The notes under the pieces: generated by a model
Databases searched by the model: none
What the model saw: the letters and a program-made list of their open reading frames with translations, nothing else
Told to the model about the DNA's origin: nothing
Translations under genes and position numbers: made by a program
Assembly (NCBI RefSeq): GCF_036013525.1
Contig: NZ_CP107853.1
Span: forward strand, 6,572,001-6,636,000
DNA from: Nonomuraea sp. NBC_00507
GTDB lineage: Bacteria > Actinomycetota > Actinomycetes > Streptosporangiales > Streptosporangiaceae
Length of the DNA: 64,000 nucleotides
Direction of reading: 5' to 3'
Shown here: positions 1 to 8,215 of the stretch, one piece after another
How the letters are laid out: every line of letters starts with the position of its first letter
How positions within the stretch are numbered: position 1 is the stretch's first letter

Positions 1-642
1 CGCCCGCTCGATCCGCGCGACCGTGCCGATGGGCAGCCCGGCCACGTACGGCCGGCCGCCGGCCGACCCGAGCGTCACCACCTGGTCGCCGACCTCGAGC
101 GGCGCGTTGGGGTCGAACAGGCTCAGCCGCAGCAGGCCGTCGCCCGGCATTCCCGTCACGACGCCTAGCTCGCCGGAGGCCGCCATCCGCGCGCCCACCG
201 ACGACCCGGGATCGGTGATCAGCGACACGGACGCGGTGGCCGGGCCGGCCCAGCTGACCTTGCCCACGAGGCCGTCGGCGTTCAGCACCGTCACGTCGCG
301 CGTCACGCCCGCCGCCGATCCCGCGTCGATGGTGACGTTCCTGCCCTGCCCGAAGCCGACCACGTGCGCGGAGACGCCACGATAGGGCGCCGGCGCCGCC
401 GCCGGCGTGCCCTTGGCCCCGCCCGCGGCCAGCTCGGCCCGCAGGCGGGCGTTCTCCTGCTCCAGCGCCCGCAGGCGCCCCTCGCCGCCGACCGATCGGG
501 TGACCGTGCCGATCGCGCTCTCGACCGTGCCGTACACGGTCGAGCCGGCCGCCCGCAGCGGCTCCAGCGGCATCAGCGTCCGGTCCACCACGACGAGCAG
601 GACCGCGGCGAGTAACACGAGCAGGATGAGCGCCCGCTTCAC
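1..642 (-). CDS. mreC: Rod shape-determining protein MreC (5' part only)
   Basis: The minus-strand frame starts at GTG 642 and runs off the left edge, so the C-terminal part is missing. It reads an N-terminal hydrophobic helix (about residues 4-18, rich in Leu/Val), then a short coiled coil (RLRALEQENARLRAEL), then the beta domain (VGFGQGRNVTIDAGSAAGV, GDQVVTLGSAGG) typical of MreC. MreC is a bitopic membrane protein that links MreB to the elongation wall-synthesis machinery. The start overlaps the mreB stop by four bases (GTGA), so the genes are translationally coupled in an mreBC operon. In sporulating actinomycetes these genes usually act in spore-wall formation; that role is inferred here. 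Confidence 0.9.
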   Translation of the reverse strand, partial: MKRALILLVLLAAVLLVVVDRTLMPLEPLRAAGSTVYGTVESAIGTVTRSVGGEGRLRALEQENARLRAELAAGGAKGTPAAAPAPYRGVSAHVVGFGQGRNVTIDAGSAAGVTRDVTVLNADGLVGKVSWAGPATASVSLITDPGSSVGARMAASGELGVVTGMPGDGLLRLSLFDPNAPLEVGDQVVTLGSAGGRPYVAGLPIGTVARIERA

Positions 643-1862
643 CGCCGCGACCAATCGGGCAGCAGCACGTCCCGCATTGCCTGGAACCGCTCGACGCAGC
701 GGCCCGCGCCCAGCGCCACCGAGTACAGCGGCTTGTCGACGACCCGGATCGGCATGCCGGTGGCCTGGCCCATCCGCTCGGCCAGCCCGCGCAGCAGGGC
801 CCCGCCGCCGGTCAGCACGATGCCGTTGTCCAGCAGGTCGCCGGCCAGCTCGGCCGGGCACTGGTCGAGCGTCGTCTGCACGGCGTCGATGATGGTCTGC
901 ACCTGGTCCTCGATGGCCTCGCCGATCTCCTCCGAGGTCATCGTCGCCGTCTTCGGCAGCCCGCTGACCAGGTCGCGGCCGCGTACGGGGGCGCTGGCGT
1001 CCGGGGAGATGGCCCGCGGCGCGGCGGCCGGGAGGACGGCCTCCTGCCTGGGCCTGGACCGGAACGGATTCCACCGGCGCGGGGCGGCCGGCGGCTCGGG
1101 CTCCTCGTCGTCCACCACGATCGGCGGCACGGAGTCCGCACCGGCGGCCCCCACCCGGTGCCGGCCCCGGGGCGTGATCTCGGCATCCCGGGAGGGCGCG
1201 GGCCGCACCATGCCCAGATCGATCTTCAGCCGCTCGGCCGTACGGTCGCCGAGCAGCAGCGCGTGCTCTTTCTTGGCGTAGGTGATGACGGCCTCGTCCA
1301 GCTCGTCGCCGCCCACCCGTAGCGACTTGGCGACCACGACGCCGCTCATGGACACGATGGCGACCTCCGTGGTGCCGCCGCCGATGTCGACCACCATGTT
1401 GCCCGTGGCCTCGCCGACCTTCAGCCCGGCGCCGATCGCCGCGGCCATCGGCTCCTCGATGATGTGCACCCGCCGCGCGCCCGCCTCGTAGGCGGCCTCC
1501 TTGACCGCCCGCTGCTCGATGGAGGTGGTGCCGCTCGGCACCGCCACCACGATCCGGGGTTTGGCGAGGAACCTGCTGGGGTGCGCCTTCTGGATGAACA
1601 TGCGTAACATGCGCTCCGCCGCGTCCAGATCCGCGATCACGCCGTCCTTGAGCGGCCTGATCGTGGCGATGTGCGGGGGAGTACGCCCCACCATACGTTT
1701 GGCCGCCTTGCCGACGGCCACGACGGTGTTCTTGTGAAGGTTGATCGCGATGACGGAGGGCTCGTTGAGCACGATGCCCTTCCTGCGGACGTAGACGAGA
1801 GTGTTGGCGGTGCCTAAGTCGACCGCTATGTCATGACCGAGAAGACCCAATGCGAATGCCAT
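639..1862 (-). CDS. mreB: Actin-like protein MreB with a long internal insertion
   Basis: This is a cytoskeletal ATPase of the actin/Hsp70 fold that positions wall synthesis. The phosphate-1 motif DLGTANTLVYV, the phosphate-2 motif VDIGGGTTEVA and the adenosine motif TGGGALLRGL are all present. I chose ATG 1862 (MAFALGLLG) over GTG 1871 because MreB proteins begin about ten residues before the first nucleotide-binding motif. The product is 407 aa, while MreB is usually about 340 to 350 aa. The excess is a Pro/Asp/Arg-rich stretch of about 74 residues between KIDLGMV and RGRDLVSGLPKT, where most MreBs have a dozen residues. The gene is followed directly by mreC with a 4-base overlap. Confidence 0.95.
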   Translation of the reverse strand: MAFALGLLGHDIAVDLGTANTLVYVRRKGIVLNEPSVIAINLHKNTVVAVGKAAKRMVGRTPPHIATIRPLKDGVIADLDAAERMLRMFIQKAHPSRFLAKPRIVVAVPSGTTSIEQRAVKEAAYEAGARRVHIIEEPMAAAIGAGLKVGEATGNMVVDIGGGTTEVAIVSMSGVVVAKSLRVGGDELDEAVITYAKKEHALLLGDRTAERLKIDLGMVRPAPSRDAEITPRGRHRVGAAGADSVPPIVVDDEEPEPPAAPRRWNPFRSRPRQEAVLPAAAPRAISPDASAPVRGRDLVSGLPKTATMTSEEIGEAIEDQVQTIIDAVQTTLDQCPAELAGDLLDNGIVLTGGGALLRGLAERMGQATGMPIRVVDKPLYSVALGAGRCVERFQAMRDVLLPDWSRR

Positions 1863-1994
1863 GTGCCGCACAGCCCTTTCGACCCGGTGGGGGGCAGGGG
1901 GACACTGCCCGCACTCGCGCTGCCCTCAGGGGTTTCACCACAAACGCAATATCTTTGTAGCGGCCCCATGACCGCAGGTCAGTCCCGGTCCTGC

Positions 1995-2426
1995 TCAGCG
2001 GGCGGTGCGCCAGCTCTGCTCCTCGACGAGCTCCGTGCTGCGCCATCCGGCGGGCGTGCGGCGCATGCGGTGGTGATACCAGCCGCCGCCGTGCAGGAAG
2101 CCCTCGGTGCCGGCCGCGACCATCTCGCGCGTCGGGGCGAGCGTGTCGGTGAAGGGCGCGCTCACCCGCGCCTGCCCTTCGTGGAAGTCGATCGTGGGGG
2201 CGCCGATCAGGTGCAGGCGGCCCGGCCAGTGGGAGAGCACCTCGGCCAGCCAGGCCTTGACCTCCTCCCGTGTGCCCTTGATGCCGCCCGCCGAGGTGTA
2301 GTCGATCAGCGCGTCGTCGCTGAACACCTCGTCGAGCAGCTCCCATCGGCCGGAGTCGATGGCGCGGGTGTAGCGGGCCAGCAGGTCCGCGATCTCCAAA
2401 CGGTCGGCGATCTCCTGAGCGTCCAT
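1995..2426 (-). CDS. SnoaL/NTF2-like domain protein
   Basis: A 143-residue protein that is one NTF2-like alpha+beta barrel. It has the helical start EIADRLEIADLLARYTRAIDSG, then LLDEVFSDDALIDYT and a terminal GGGWYHHRMRRTPAGWRSTEL strand pair, the pattern of the SnoaL_4 group. Members include polyketide cyclases, dehydratases and many proteins of unknown role, so the reaction cannot be named. It lies alone between mreB and a large membrane protein, all on the minus strand, with 15 bp to the gene upstream of it in transcription. Confidence 0.8.
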   Translation of the reverse strand: MDAQEIADRLEIADLLARYTRAIDSGRWELLDEVFSDDALIDYTSAGGIKGTREEVKAWLAEVLSHWPGRLHLIGAPTIDFHEGQARVSAPFTDTLAPTREMVAAGTEGFLHGGGWYHHRMRRTPAGWRSTELVEEQSWRTAR

Positions 2427-2441
2427 GGTGTGATCGTCGCG

Positions 2442-4985
2442 CTAGAAGCGCTCGGTGACCAGCCCGGACAACCGCTCCCGCGAGGCCCGAACGGTGAACG
2501 GCTCGCAGCCCGTGCAGAAGTAGCCGCGGCCGAAGGTGAACTCCACCGTGCCCTTGCCCAGGTTGACCAGCAGACGCTCGTTGTCCACGGTCACGGTCCG
2601 CGGAATCTGGCGGGCCGGCATGAGGGGCCGCAGCGCGGCGGCCAGCCGCCTCCTGCCCTCCGGGGTGAAGGCGACCGGGGCGAAGATCTCCCGCACGGTG
2701 ATCGTCCGCCCCTCGGCCACGTCATAGGTGACCGCCCGCCAGTGCTCGCCCGCCAGCAGGTAGCGCACCGAGATCACCTGAGCGTCGCCGCGTACCACGA
2801 CGTGGGTCCCGGTCACGCTCCCGTGGGCGGCCGGGTTCGCGCGGAGGTCGCGCAGCATGTCCTCGAGGTGGTCCCTGACCGGCGCGAACAACGCCGCGTT
2901 GACCCGCCGCGCGTCCCCGCCCGAGGCCCGCGGGTAGGAGATGTCGATCGTGAGCCGCGGCCGCTGCTCCCGCCAGGTGGCCGAGGTGATCATGAACGCG
3001 GGCGGGGCCCCTCGCGCCAGGGGCGCCGCCGCCACGGCGACGAGCACGGCGGCCCCGGCCAGCAGGATCTTTCTCGGCGGTCGCGGAGCCGCCACCCCCG
3101 CCACGACGAACGGCCCCGCCACGAACCCCGCCTGCAAGCCCGCCACGGGGTCCAGCGGCAGGCTCGCCAGCCCTCCCGCCACCACCGACGACCCCCACAC
3201 GGCCGTCCACGAACGGAGCCCTTTCGTGTTCGATCGCCCCAGGACGAGGTAGGTCAGCCCGGCGAGCAGGACGACGTAGAGGGCGCCGGCGAGGTTCTCC
3301 AGCGGCGCTTGCGCCACGGACACGGCCGGGGCCGTCACGAAGACCCCGCTGTCGTGGACCTCGGCGTGCGGTTCGACGCCGAACCCGCGGACCGCCCCCG
3401 CCGCCACCACCACCGCCAGCGCCGCGCCGGCCGCTCGCGCGGCGGCCGCCAGGCGTTCCCGCCGGGCCGGCACGTGCTCGCGGACCTGCTCCTTCCAGGC
3501 CCGGTACCGCTCGGCCAGCGTCCCCCAGGTCTCCTCGTCCTCCAGCTCGACGATCCGTACGAATCTGGTCAAGCCGACCTGTGAGTGCACGATGAATAAC
3601 AGCGCCGCCAACCCCGGCACGACGACTCCCGTGAAGAGCGCCGCCTCCCCGGCCGGGGAGATGCCCTGCAGCCGTTCGCCGGTCACCCCGTACGCGATCA
3701 CGCTGCCCGCGTTCCAGCCCATCGCCGCCGCCAGCGCCAGCACGCCCACCAGCACCACGTAGTCGGAGGCGGGGAAGAGCCGGACGAGCCGCCCCCGTAC
3801 CGCGAGATGGACGAGGACCGCCGCCGACGCCGCGAACACCGCCGTCACCGTCCACAACCACACCACGGCCGTCCTGCCCAGCACGGGGTCCGGCGGCGCG
3901 AGGAAGGCGAGCGCCCGCACCATCACCGGCGTCCCGTCGTCGTACGTGCGCCGCGTCAGCACGGGATAGCGCGAGGTCACGGCTATGCAGAAGTACGTCA
4001 GCGCGAGCGCCGCCCCCGCCACGAGCAGGCTCCACCGCCGATCGGGCCGCACCGGATCCGGCGGCGCGGGCTCGCGATCGTTCCCCGGGAGCAGGATCTG
4101 CAGCCCGGTGCCGGCCAGCGCGAGCAGCAGCGGCGGCACCGCGATCTGCGCGGGCTCGGCGACCAGCGCCGCGCCGATGTCGCGGGCGTACTCCACGGCC
4201 CAGGCCGGGTTCAGGGGGTCGGCGAGGAGCGGTTCCCGCATGCCGCGGTCGATCGCGACCACGGCCGCGTACACGATCGGGGCCGCGCACAGGGCGATCC
4301 ACGCCAGGACGAACGCCCGCCCCGGCCGGCCCTCCACCGGTAATCGCCGCCGCAGCGACCCCTCCAGGTAGCTCGCCACGATGGCCGCCAGCACCACGGC
4401 CACCTGGTCGAAGTAGCCGGGCGAGAGCGGCAGCCAGGCCAGCAGCGGCTCCTGGTCCCTGATGAGAACGCTCCACACCAGCGCCCAGCCGAGCACCAAG
4501 CAGGGCAGCACCCACCGGCGCGGCCAGAACACCCGCTTGGCCGGCGGCGGGGGAGAGGCCGGCAGGGTGCGCGTCACGGCCAGCGCCGCGAGCGCCGCCA
4601 CCAGCGCCGTCGCCATCCCCCAGGAGGCGGCGTACGGCGCGGGCTCGGCGAACGCCGACCCGCGCGCCCCCGCCCACGCCAGCACCGCGATCACGCCGGC
4701 GGGCCCGCCCGCCAGGCACCAGCAGGCCACCAGCCCCACCCTCGACGGCCCGAAGCCGGACCAGCGGAACGCCGCATACGCTCCCGCCGTGAGCGTCACC
4801 GAGAAACCCGCCAGCGTGACCAACGCGATCAGCACCGGCCCCTGGCCCAGTCCGGGGAACACCAGCGCCCCCGCGAACGGCCGGCCGAGCAGGAACCCGC
4901 CCACGGGCGGCAGGGCGGCCAGGCCCGAGACGGCGAACGCCGAACCCGCGGCCGCTAGCAGGAACATGCCAGTCGACTTCACCAC
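2442..4985 (-). CDS. Large polytopic membrane protein with a C-terminal extracytoplasmic domain
   Basis: An 847-residue protein. The first 640 residues hold roughly a dozen or more hydrophobic Ala/Val/Leu segments separated by short Arg-containing loops. The last 200 residues (ITSATWREQRPRLTIDISYP onward to PFTVRASRERLSGL) are soluble and resemble the DUF3298/RsiV-like fold, including a late CTGC pair in GYFCTGCEPF. No catalytic signature is recognised and the function is unknown. A long opposite-phase frame covers the same DNA but has the Arg/Gly-rich make-up of a GC shadow. This frame was preferred because its hydrophobic segments and domain order make sense. Confidence 0.7.
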   Translation of the reverse strand: MVKSTGMFLLAAAGSAFAVSGLAALPPVGGFLLGRPFAGALVFPGLGQGPVLIALVTLAGFSVTLTAGAYAAFRWSGFGPSRVGLVACWCLAGGPAGVIAVLAWAGARGSAFAEPAPYAASWGMATALVAALAALAVTRTLPASPPPPAKRVFWPRRWVLPCLVLGWALVWSVLIRDQEPLLAWLPLSPGYFDQVAVVLAAIVASYLEGSLRRRLPVEGRPGRAFVLAWIALCAAPIVYAAVVAIDRGMREPLLADPLNPAWAVEYARDIGAALVAEPAQIAVPPLLLALAGTGLQILLPGNDREPAPPDPVRPDRRWSLLVAGAALALTYFCIAVTSRYPVLTRRTYDDGTPVMVRALAFLAPPDPVLGRTAVVWLWTVTAVFAASAAVLVHLAVRGRLVRLFPASDYVVLVGVLALAAAMGWNAGSVIAYGVTGERLQGISPAGEAALFTGVVVPGLAALLFIVHSQVGLTRFVRIVELEDEETWGTLAERYRAWKEQVREHVPARRERLAAAARAAGAALAVVVAAGAVRGFGVEPHAEVHDSGVFVTAPAVSVAQAPLENLAGALYVVLLAGLTYLVLGRSNTKGLRSWTAVWGSSVVAGGLASLPLDPVAGLQAGFVAGPFVVAGVAAPRPPRKILLAGAAVLVAVAAAPLARGAPPAFMITSATWREQRPRLTIDISYPRASGGDARRVNAALFAPVRDHLEDMLRDLRANPAAHGSVTGTHVVVRGDAQVISVRYLLAGEHWRAVTYDVAEGRTITVREIFAPVAFTPEGRRRLAAALRPLMPARQIPRTVTVDNERLLVNLGKGTVEFTFGRGYFCTGCEPFTVRASRERLSGLVTERF

Positions 4986-5208
4986 GCCCCGGTAACTGCC
5001 CGCCCAGCGCCGACCCGTGCGCGGACCGGACAGCCGCCCACGTCAAAGGCGCTTCGCCCGCTGCCGGAGCAGTCGCGCCAGCCGGAAGGACGCCAGCACG
5101 CTCACGCCGCGGCCGGGACGGCGACCGCACGGCGGCGGCCCGCGCCCGAGACGCCGGCCTCGGCACCCCGGGGGCCATTCGGCTCCCGGGCCCTTCCCGG
5201 CCACAAAG

Positions 5209-5247
5209 CGAGAAGCCAGGTTCGTGATCGGCGAACCTGGCTTCTCG
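5209..5247 (-). terminator. Rho-independent terminator of the tRNA operon
   Basis: There is a perfect 16-bp inverted repeat (CGAGAAGCCAGGTTCG and its complement) around a 7-nt loop. It is followed on the minus strand by CTTTGTGG, a short T run. It lies 13 bp beyond the 3' end of the tRNA-Val gene, as expected for the end of a leftward Gly-Cys-Val transcript. Confidence 0.8.
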
Positions 5248-5259
5248 ATGCAAAACGCG

Positions 5260-5331
5260 TGGACGATACTGGGATTGAACCAGTGACCTCTTCCGTGTCA
5301 GGGAAGCGCTCTCCCGCTGAGCTAATCGTCC
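5260..5331 (-). tRNA. tRNA-Val (anticodon GAC)
   Basis: A 72-nt cloverleaf with the 7-bp acceptor GGACGAT/ATCGTCC, discriminator A, anticodon stem CTTCC/GGAAG and loop CTGACAC giving anticodon GAC. The T arm contains GGTTCAATCC. CCA is not encoded. It is the last of three tRNAs on this strand. Its 3' half differs at only five positions from the 43-bp attachment core used by the integrative elements 13 kb away. Confidence 0.96.
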
Positions 5332-5336
5332 TTACG

Positions 5337-5407
5337 AGGTGGCGACGGGATTTGAACCCGTGTGGACGGCTTTGCAGGCCGCTGCCTCGCCTCTCGGCCA
5401 CGCCACC
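5337..5407 (-). tRNA. tRNA-Cys (anticodon GCA)
   Basis: A 71-nt cloverleaf with acceptor GGTGGCG/CGCCACC and discriminator T (U73, as usual for tRNA-Cys). The anticodon loop is CTGCAAA, giving GCA, and the T loop is GGTTCAAATCC. It lies 5 bp from tRNA-Val and 15 bp from tRNA-Gly, so all three are probably cotranscribed. Confidence 0.95.
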
Positions 5408-5422
5408 GAGCCGGAAGCTCCG

Positions 5423-5494
5423 AGCGGAAGACGGGATTCGAACCCGCGACCCTCACCTTGGCAAGGTGATGCTCTACCACTGAGCCACTTCCGC
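5423..5494 (-). tRNA. tRNA-Gly (anticodon GCC)
   Basis: A 72-nt cloverleaf with acceptor GCGGAAG/CTTCCGC and discriminator T. The anticodon stem TCACC/GGTGA carries loop TTGCCAA, giving GCC, and the T loop is GGTTCGAATCC. It is the first gene of the leftward tRNA operon, so its promoter should lie within 5495-5571. Confidence 0.95.
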
Positions 5495-5571
5495 CTCCGC
5501 CCCGCCCGGGGCGACGAGAGAACTCTAGCGAATCCTGGCCGAGTCCCCAAACTGGAATATGCCCGCGCAGG

Positions 5572-6297
5572 TCAGCTGTGGCCGCCGTTGACCGTGACCC
5601 GCTGCCCGGTGATGAACGCGCCGCCGTCCGAGGCCAGGAACGACACCGCCGCCGCCACGTCCTCCGGCGTGCCCATCCGGCGCAGCGGCACCTCCTCCAG
5701 GTAGCCGCTCTGGTCGAGCCCTGTGTGCCGCTCCACGGGGATCCAGCCGGGCGCGACCACGTTGACCGTGACGCCGTACGGGCCCAGCTCGCGTGCCCAC
5801 GCCTCGGTCAGCGCGTGCTGGGCGCTCTTGGCCGCGATGTACGCCGACATGCCGGGCAGGTTGCGGTCGACGACGTCGGAGCCGATCTGGATGACCCGGC
5901 CGCCGCCGCGCTCCCGCATGCCGGGCAGCACCGCCTGCACCAGCAGGGTGGGGCTCTTGACGAAGAAGCGGAGCTGGTCGAGGTGGGCCTCCCAGGTGAG
6001 GTCCTCCATCGGGATCAGAGGCTGCGGCCCGGTGGCGTTGGCCACCAGCACATCCACCGGGCCGAGGCGTCCGGCGATCCGCTCGACCAGGCCCGCCACG
6101 CCGCTCTCCTCGGTGACGTCGGCGAGGAAGCCCTCCGCGACGCCGCCGGCGGCGCGGAGGGCGTCCACGACCTGCTGGACGCCGTCGGCGTCCTTGCCGG
6201 CGTTGACGGCGACGGCCAGGCCGTCCGCGGCGAGCCTGCGCGCGATCACGGCTCCCAGGCCGCGGGAGGCGCCGGTGACAAGGGCTACTAAGGTCAT
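5572..6297 (-). CDS. SDR-family oxidoreductase (FabG-like)
   Basis: A 241-residue classical short-chain dehydrogenase. It has the TGASRGLG cofactor motif near residue 8, NATG in place of the common NNAG, a catalytic Ser in IQIGSD, and Tyr/Lys in YIAAK. The C-terminus FITGQRVTVNGGHS is typical of 3-oxoacyl-ACP reductase-like members. The motif with Arg at position 12 and no acidic residue after beta-2 suggests NADP(H). The substrate is unknown. It stands alone between the tRNA operon and the ferritin-like gene, with 15 bp to the latter. Confidence 0.88.
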   Translation of the reverse strand: MTLVALVTGASRGLGAVIARRLAADGLAVAVNAGKDADGVQQVVDALRAAGGVAEGFLADVTEESGVAGLVERIAGRLGPVDVLVANATGPQPLIPMEDLTWEAHLDQLRFFVKSPTLLVQAVLPGMRERGGGRVIQIGSDVVDRNLPGMSAYIAAKSAQHALTEAWARELGPYGVTVNVVAPGWIPVERHTGLDQSGYLEEVPLRRMGTPEDVAAAVSFLASDGGAFITGQRVTVNGGHS

Positions 6298-6312
6298 GGA
6301 GGAGACCTTAGG

Positions 6313-7512
6313 TCAGCGGGCGGGCTGCAGATCCGCCGGGTGCGGCCCCTCGGTCTCCAGGCGATATTCCTGGCCGGAGACGGCGCGGTTGTCGTCGATG
6401 ACCCGCTCCGACGGCGGCTGCTCCCCGCCCATGATGGCCTCCTGCATCCTCGAGAACCGCTCGTGGGCCTCCCGCACGTAGCCCGTCCCCAGCGTGGTCT
6501 GGTCGATCTGGGTGGCGATCAGGTCCCGGACGTAGGCCTTGTTCGGCTCGAATGTCACCGGCGGCGGCAGGGCCGGCGCCAGCACCTGGCCGGGCTCGCG
6601 GCCGTCGAACCGCTTGAACATCTCGGCCGCCAGCCGCAGGTGCTCCAGCTCCATGCTCAGGTGCAGCTCCCAGATGTGCTTCACCTTCGGGTCGGACTCG
6701 GTCTCCATGAACGAGTAGTACAGGTAGCACTCGTTGTACTCGTGGGTGAGCAGCATCTCCCACCAGCTCTCCCCGGGGTCCACGAGCGACTCGTAGTGGG
6801 TGACGTGCTCTTCCTCGATGAGCGCGATCTCCTGATAGAGCTGGCGGGCGATCGGCTCCATGTACATCGGGCCGACGTTCATGTAGAAGTTCATGGTCTG
6901 CTGCTCGGCCGCCATGATCGTCAGTGCGTGCAGGCGGGACAGCGGCTCGGTCGTGGCGCGGTCGTAGGGCTCCCGCACGTTGTCCACGGGGTCGCGGTGG
7001 TGCAGATAGGTGGGCCGTCCCGGCATCACCTCGGTGAGATTGTCGACGATCTTCCCGGCCTTGCGGTGCTCGATCATCTCGTACAGGTTGGCGTACCGGT
7101 AGAGGTGGTCGAAGTCCTCCAGCACGCCGAACTGGTAGGCCTGCCGCAGGTACGGGTCCGGCTCCATGCGCGCCACCCACGAGGTCAGGTCCACGGCGAC
7201 CTGTTCGTAGGCGATGGTGGTCTCCAGCACCGAGGCGACGCCGGGCAGCAGCCAGTTGACCACCTTCTGCTGCTGGGCCTCGAGGTAGCGCACCCGGGCC
7301 AGCTGCCGCTTGGCCTCCAGGTCCGGACAGTGGCGGGCCAGCTGGTGACTGAAGAGGATCCCCTCCGTCTCGATGCCGTTCATGGTGATGATCCGGCACC
7401 GGGTGTACGGGTCGGCGTGGTCGGGATCGATGGGCGTGACATGGAGCTCACGCCAGTCGCGCAGCTGCTCGTCCAGCGGGATGCCCCGCTCCTGCAACGG
7501 GTCGAAGGCCAT
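6313..7512 (-). CDS. Ferritin-like (putative di-metal) protein
   Basis: A 399-residue soluble, largely helical protein. ATG 7512 (MAFDPLQERG) was chosen because upstream codons in the same frame are low-complexity shadow. Several Glu/His helical motifs suit a ferritin-like four-helix metal site: YEMIEHRKAG, IALIEEEHVTHYES, THEYNECYLYY and LHLSMELEHLRLA. No closer family can be named with certainty. Transcription diverges from a hemerythrin-domain gene 102 bp away, so the pair may share a promoter region and a role in oxygen or iron handling; this is inference from context. Confidence 0.65.
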   Translation of the reverse strand: MAFDPLQERGIPLDEQLRDWRELHVTPIDPDHADPYTRCRIITMNGIETEGILFSHQLARHCPDLEAKRQLARVRYLEAQQQKVVNWLLPGVASVLETTIAYEQVAVDLTSWVARMEPDPYLRQAYQFGVLEDFDHLYRYANLYEMIEHRKAGKIVDNLTEVMPGRPTYLHHRDPVDNVREPYDRATTEPLSRLHALTIMAAEQQTMNFYMNVGPMYMEPIARQLYQEIALIEEEHVTHYESLVDPGESWWEMLLTHEYNECYLYYSFMETESDPKVKHIWELHLSMELEHLRLAAEMFKRFDGREPGQVLAPALPPPVTFEPNKAYVRDLIATQIDQTTLGTGYVREAHERFSRMQEAIMGGEQPPSERVIDDNRAVSGQEYRLETEGPHPADLQPAR

Positions 7513-7614
7513 GTCGCCGCCCGTACCCGGCGCATTCTCCGCGTTAAGTCCTCCAACGGCCCGCGTTCGGTAAGGAAACGCGTGCCGTCCGCGGGCCCCG
7601 GGTAGGGCGCTGAC

Positions 7615-8166
7615 GTGGCTGAACATGATGTGATCGACCTGCTGACGGCCCAGCACGCGCAGATCAGGGACCTGTTCGACGAGGTCGAGCAGGCGCCGCC
7701 GGACAAGGTGGAGGCGGCCTTCGGCCGGTTGACGCGGATGTTGTGCGTGCACGAGACCGCCGAGGAGGAGATCGTCCACCCGTACGCGCGCAGGAAGCTC
7801 GACAACGGCCAGGGCGTGGTCGCCGACCGGCTGCACGAGGAGAACCGCGCCAAGCAACTCCTCCTCGACCTGCACAACGACGGCGTGGACCACCCCCGGT
7901 TCTGGGAGCGCCTCGCCGACCTGCGCACCGCCGTCACGGCGCACGCGCGAGGCGAGGAGCGGTACGAGTTCGCGAAGCTGCGCGAGCGCACCTCCACGGC
8001 CGAGCGGCGGGCCATGGCGGCGGCGGTGCGGGCGGCCGAGAGCCTCGCCCCGGTGCGCCCGCACCCCGGCACGGAGTCCGCCACCAAGAACCTGCTGCTC
8101 GGAACGCCCCTGGCGGTGATGGACCGGGCCCGCGAGCTGATCCGCAAGGCCCTCGGAAAGGGATGA
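7615..8166 (+). CDS. Hemerythrin HHE domain protein
   Basis: A 183-residue protein starting at GTG 7615. The HHE pattern is clear: a first His in TAQHAQIRDLFDE, CVHETAEEEIVHPYAR in helix 2, RLHEENRAKQ in helix 3 and TAHARGEERYEF in helix 4. Such domains bind a di-iron centre and sense or store O2, NO or iron. The C-terminal 40 residues are outside the domain and basic. It is divergent from the ferritin-like gene and 49 bp upstream of an ArsR-like regulator. Confidence 0.9.
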   Translation: MAEHDVIDLLTAQHAQIRDLFDEVEQAPPDKVEAAFGRLTRMLCVHETAEEEIVHPYARRKLDNGQGVVADRLHEENRAKQLLLDLHNDGVDHPRFWERLADLRTAVTAHARGEERYEFAKLRERTSTAERRAMAAAVRAAESLAPVRPHPGTESATKNLLLGTPLAVMDRARELIRKALGKG

Positions 8167-8215
8167 CGGCATCCTTCGACGCCGGGCGAAATATCGGCGT
8201 ACTACCGTCGGGAGC

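Noticed and set aside
1833..3584. Long plus-strand frame of 583 codons and similar long frames opposite or in other phase to real genes (2722-5253, 54360-55883, 56624-58168, 59901-61583)
   Set aside because: Their products are Arg/Gly/Pro/His-rich with no domains, as expected for shadows in GC-rich DNA, and each overlaps a gene with clear motifs.
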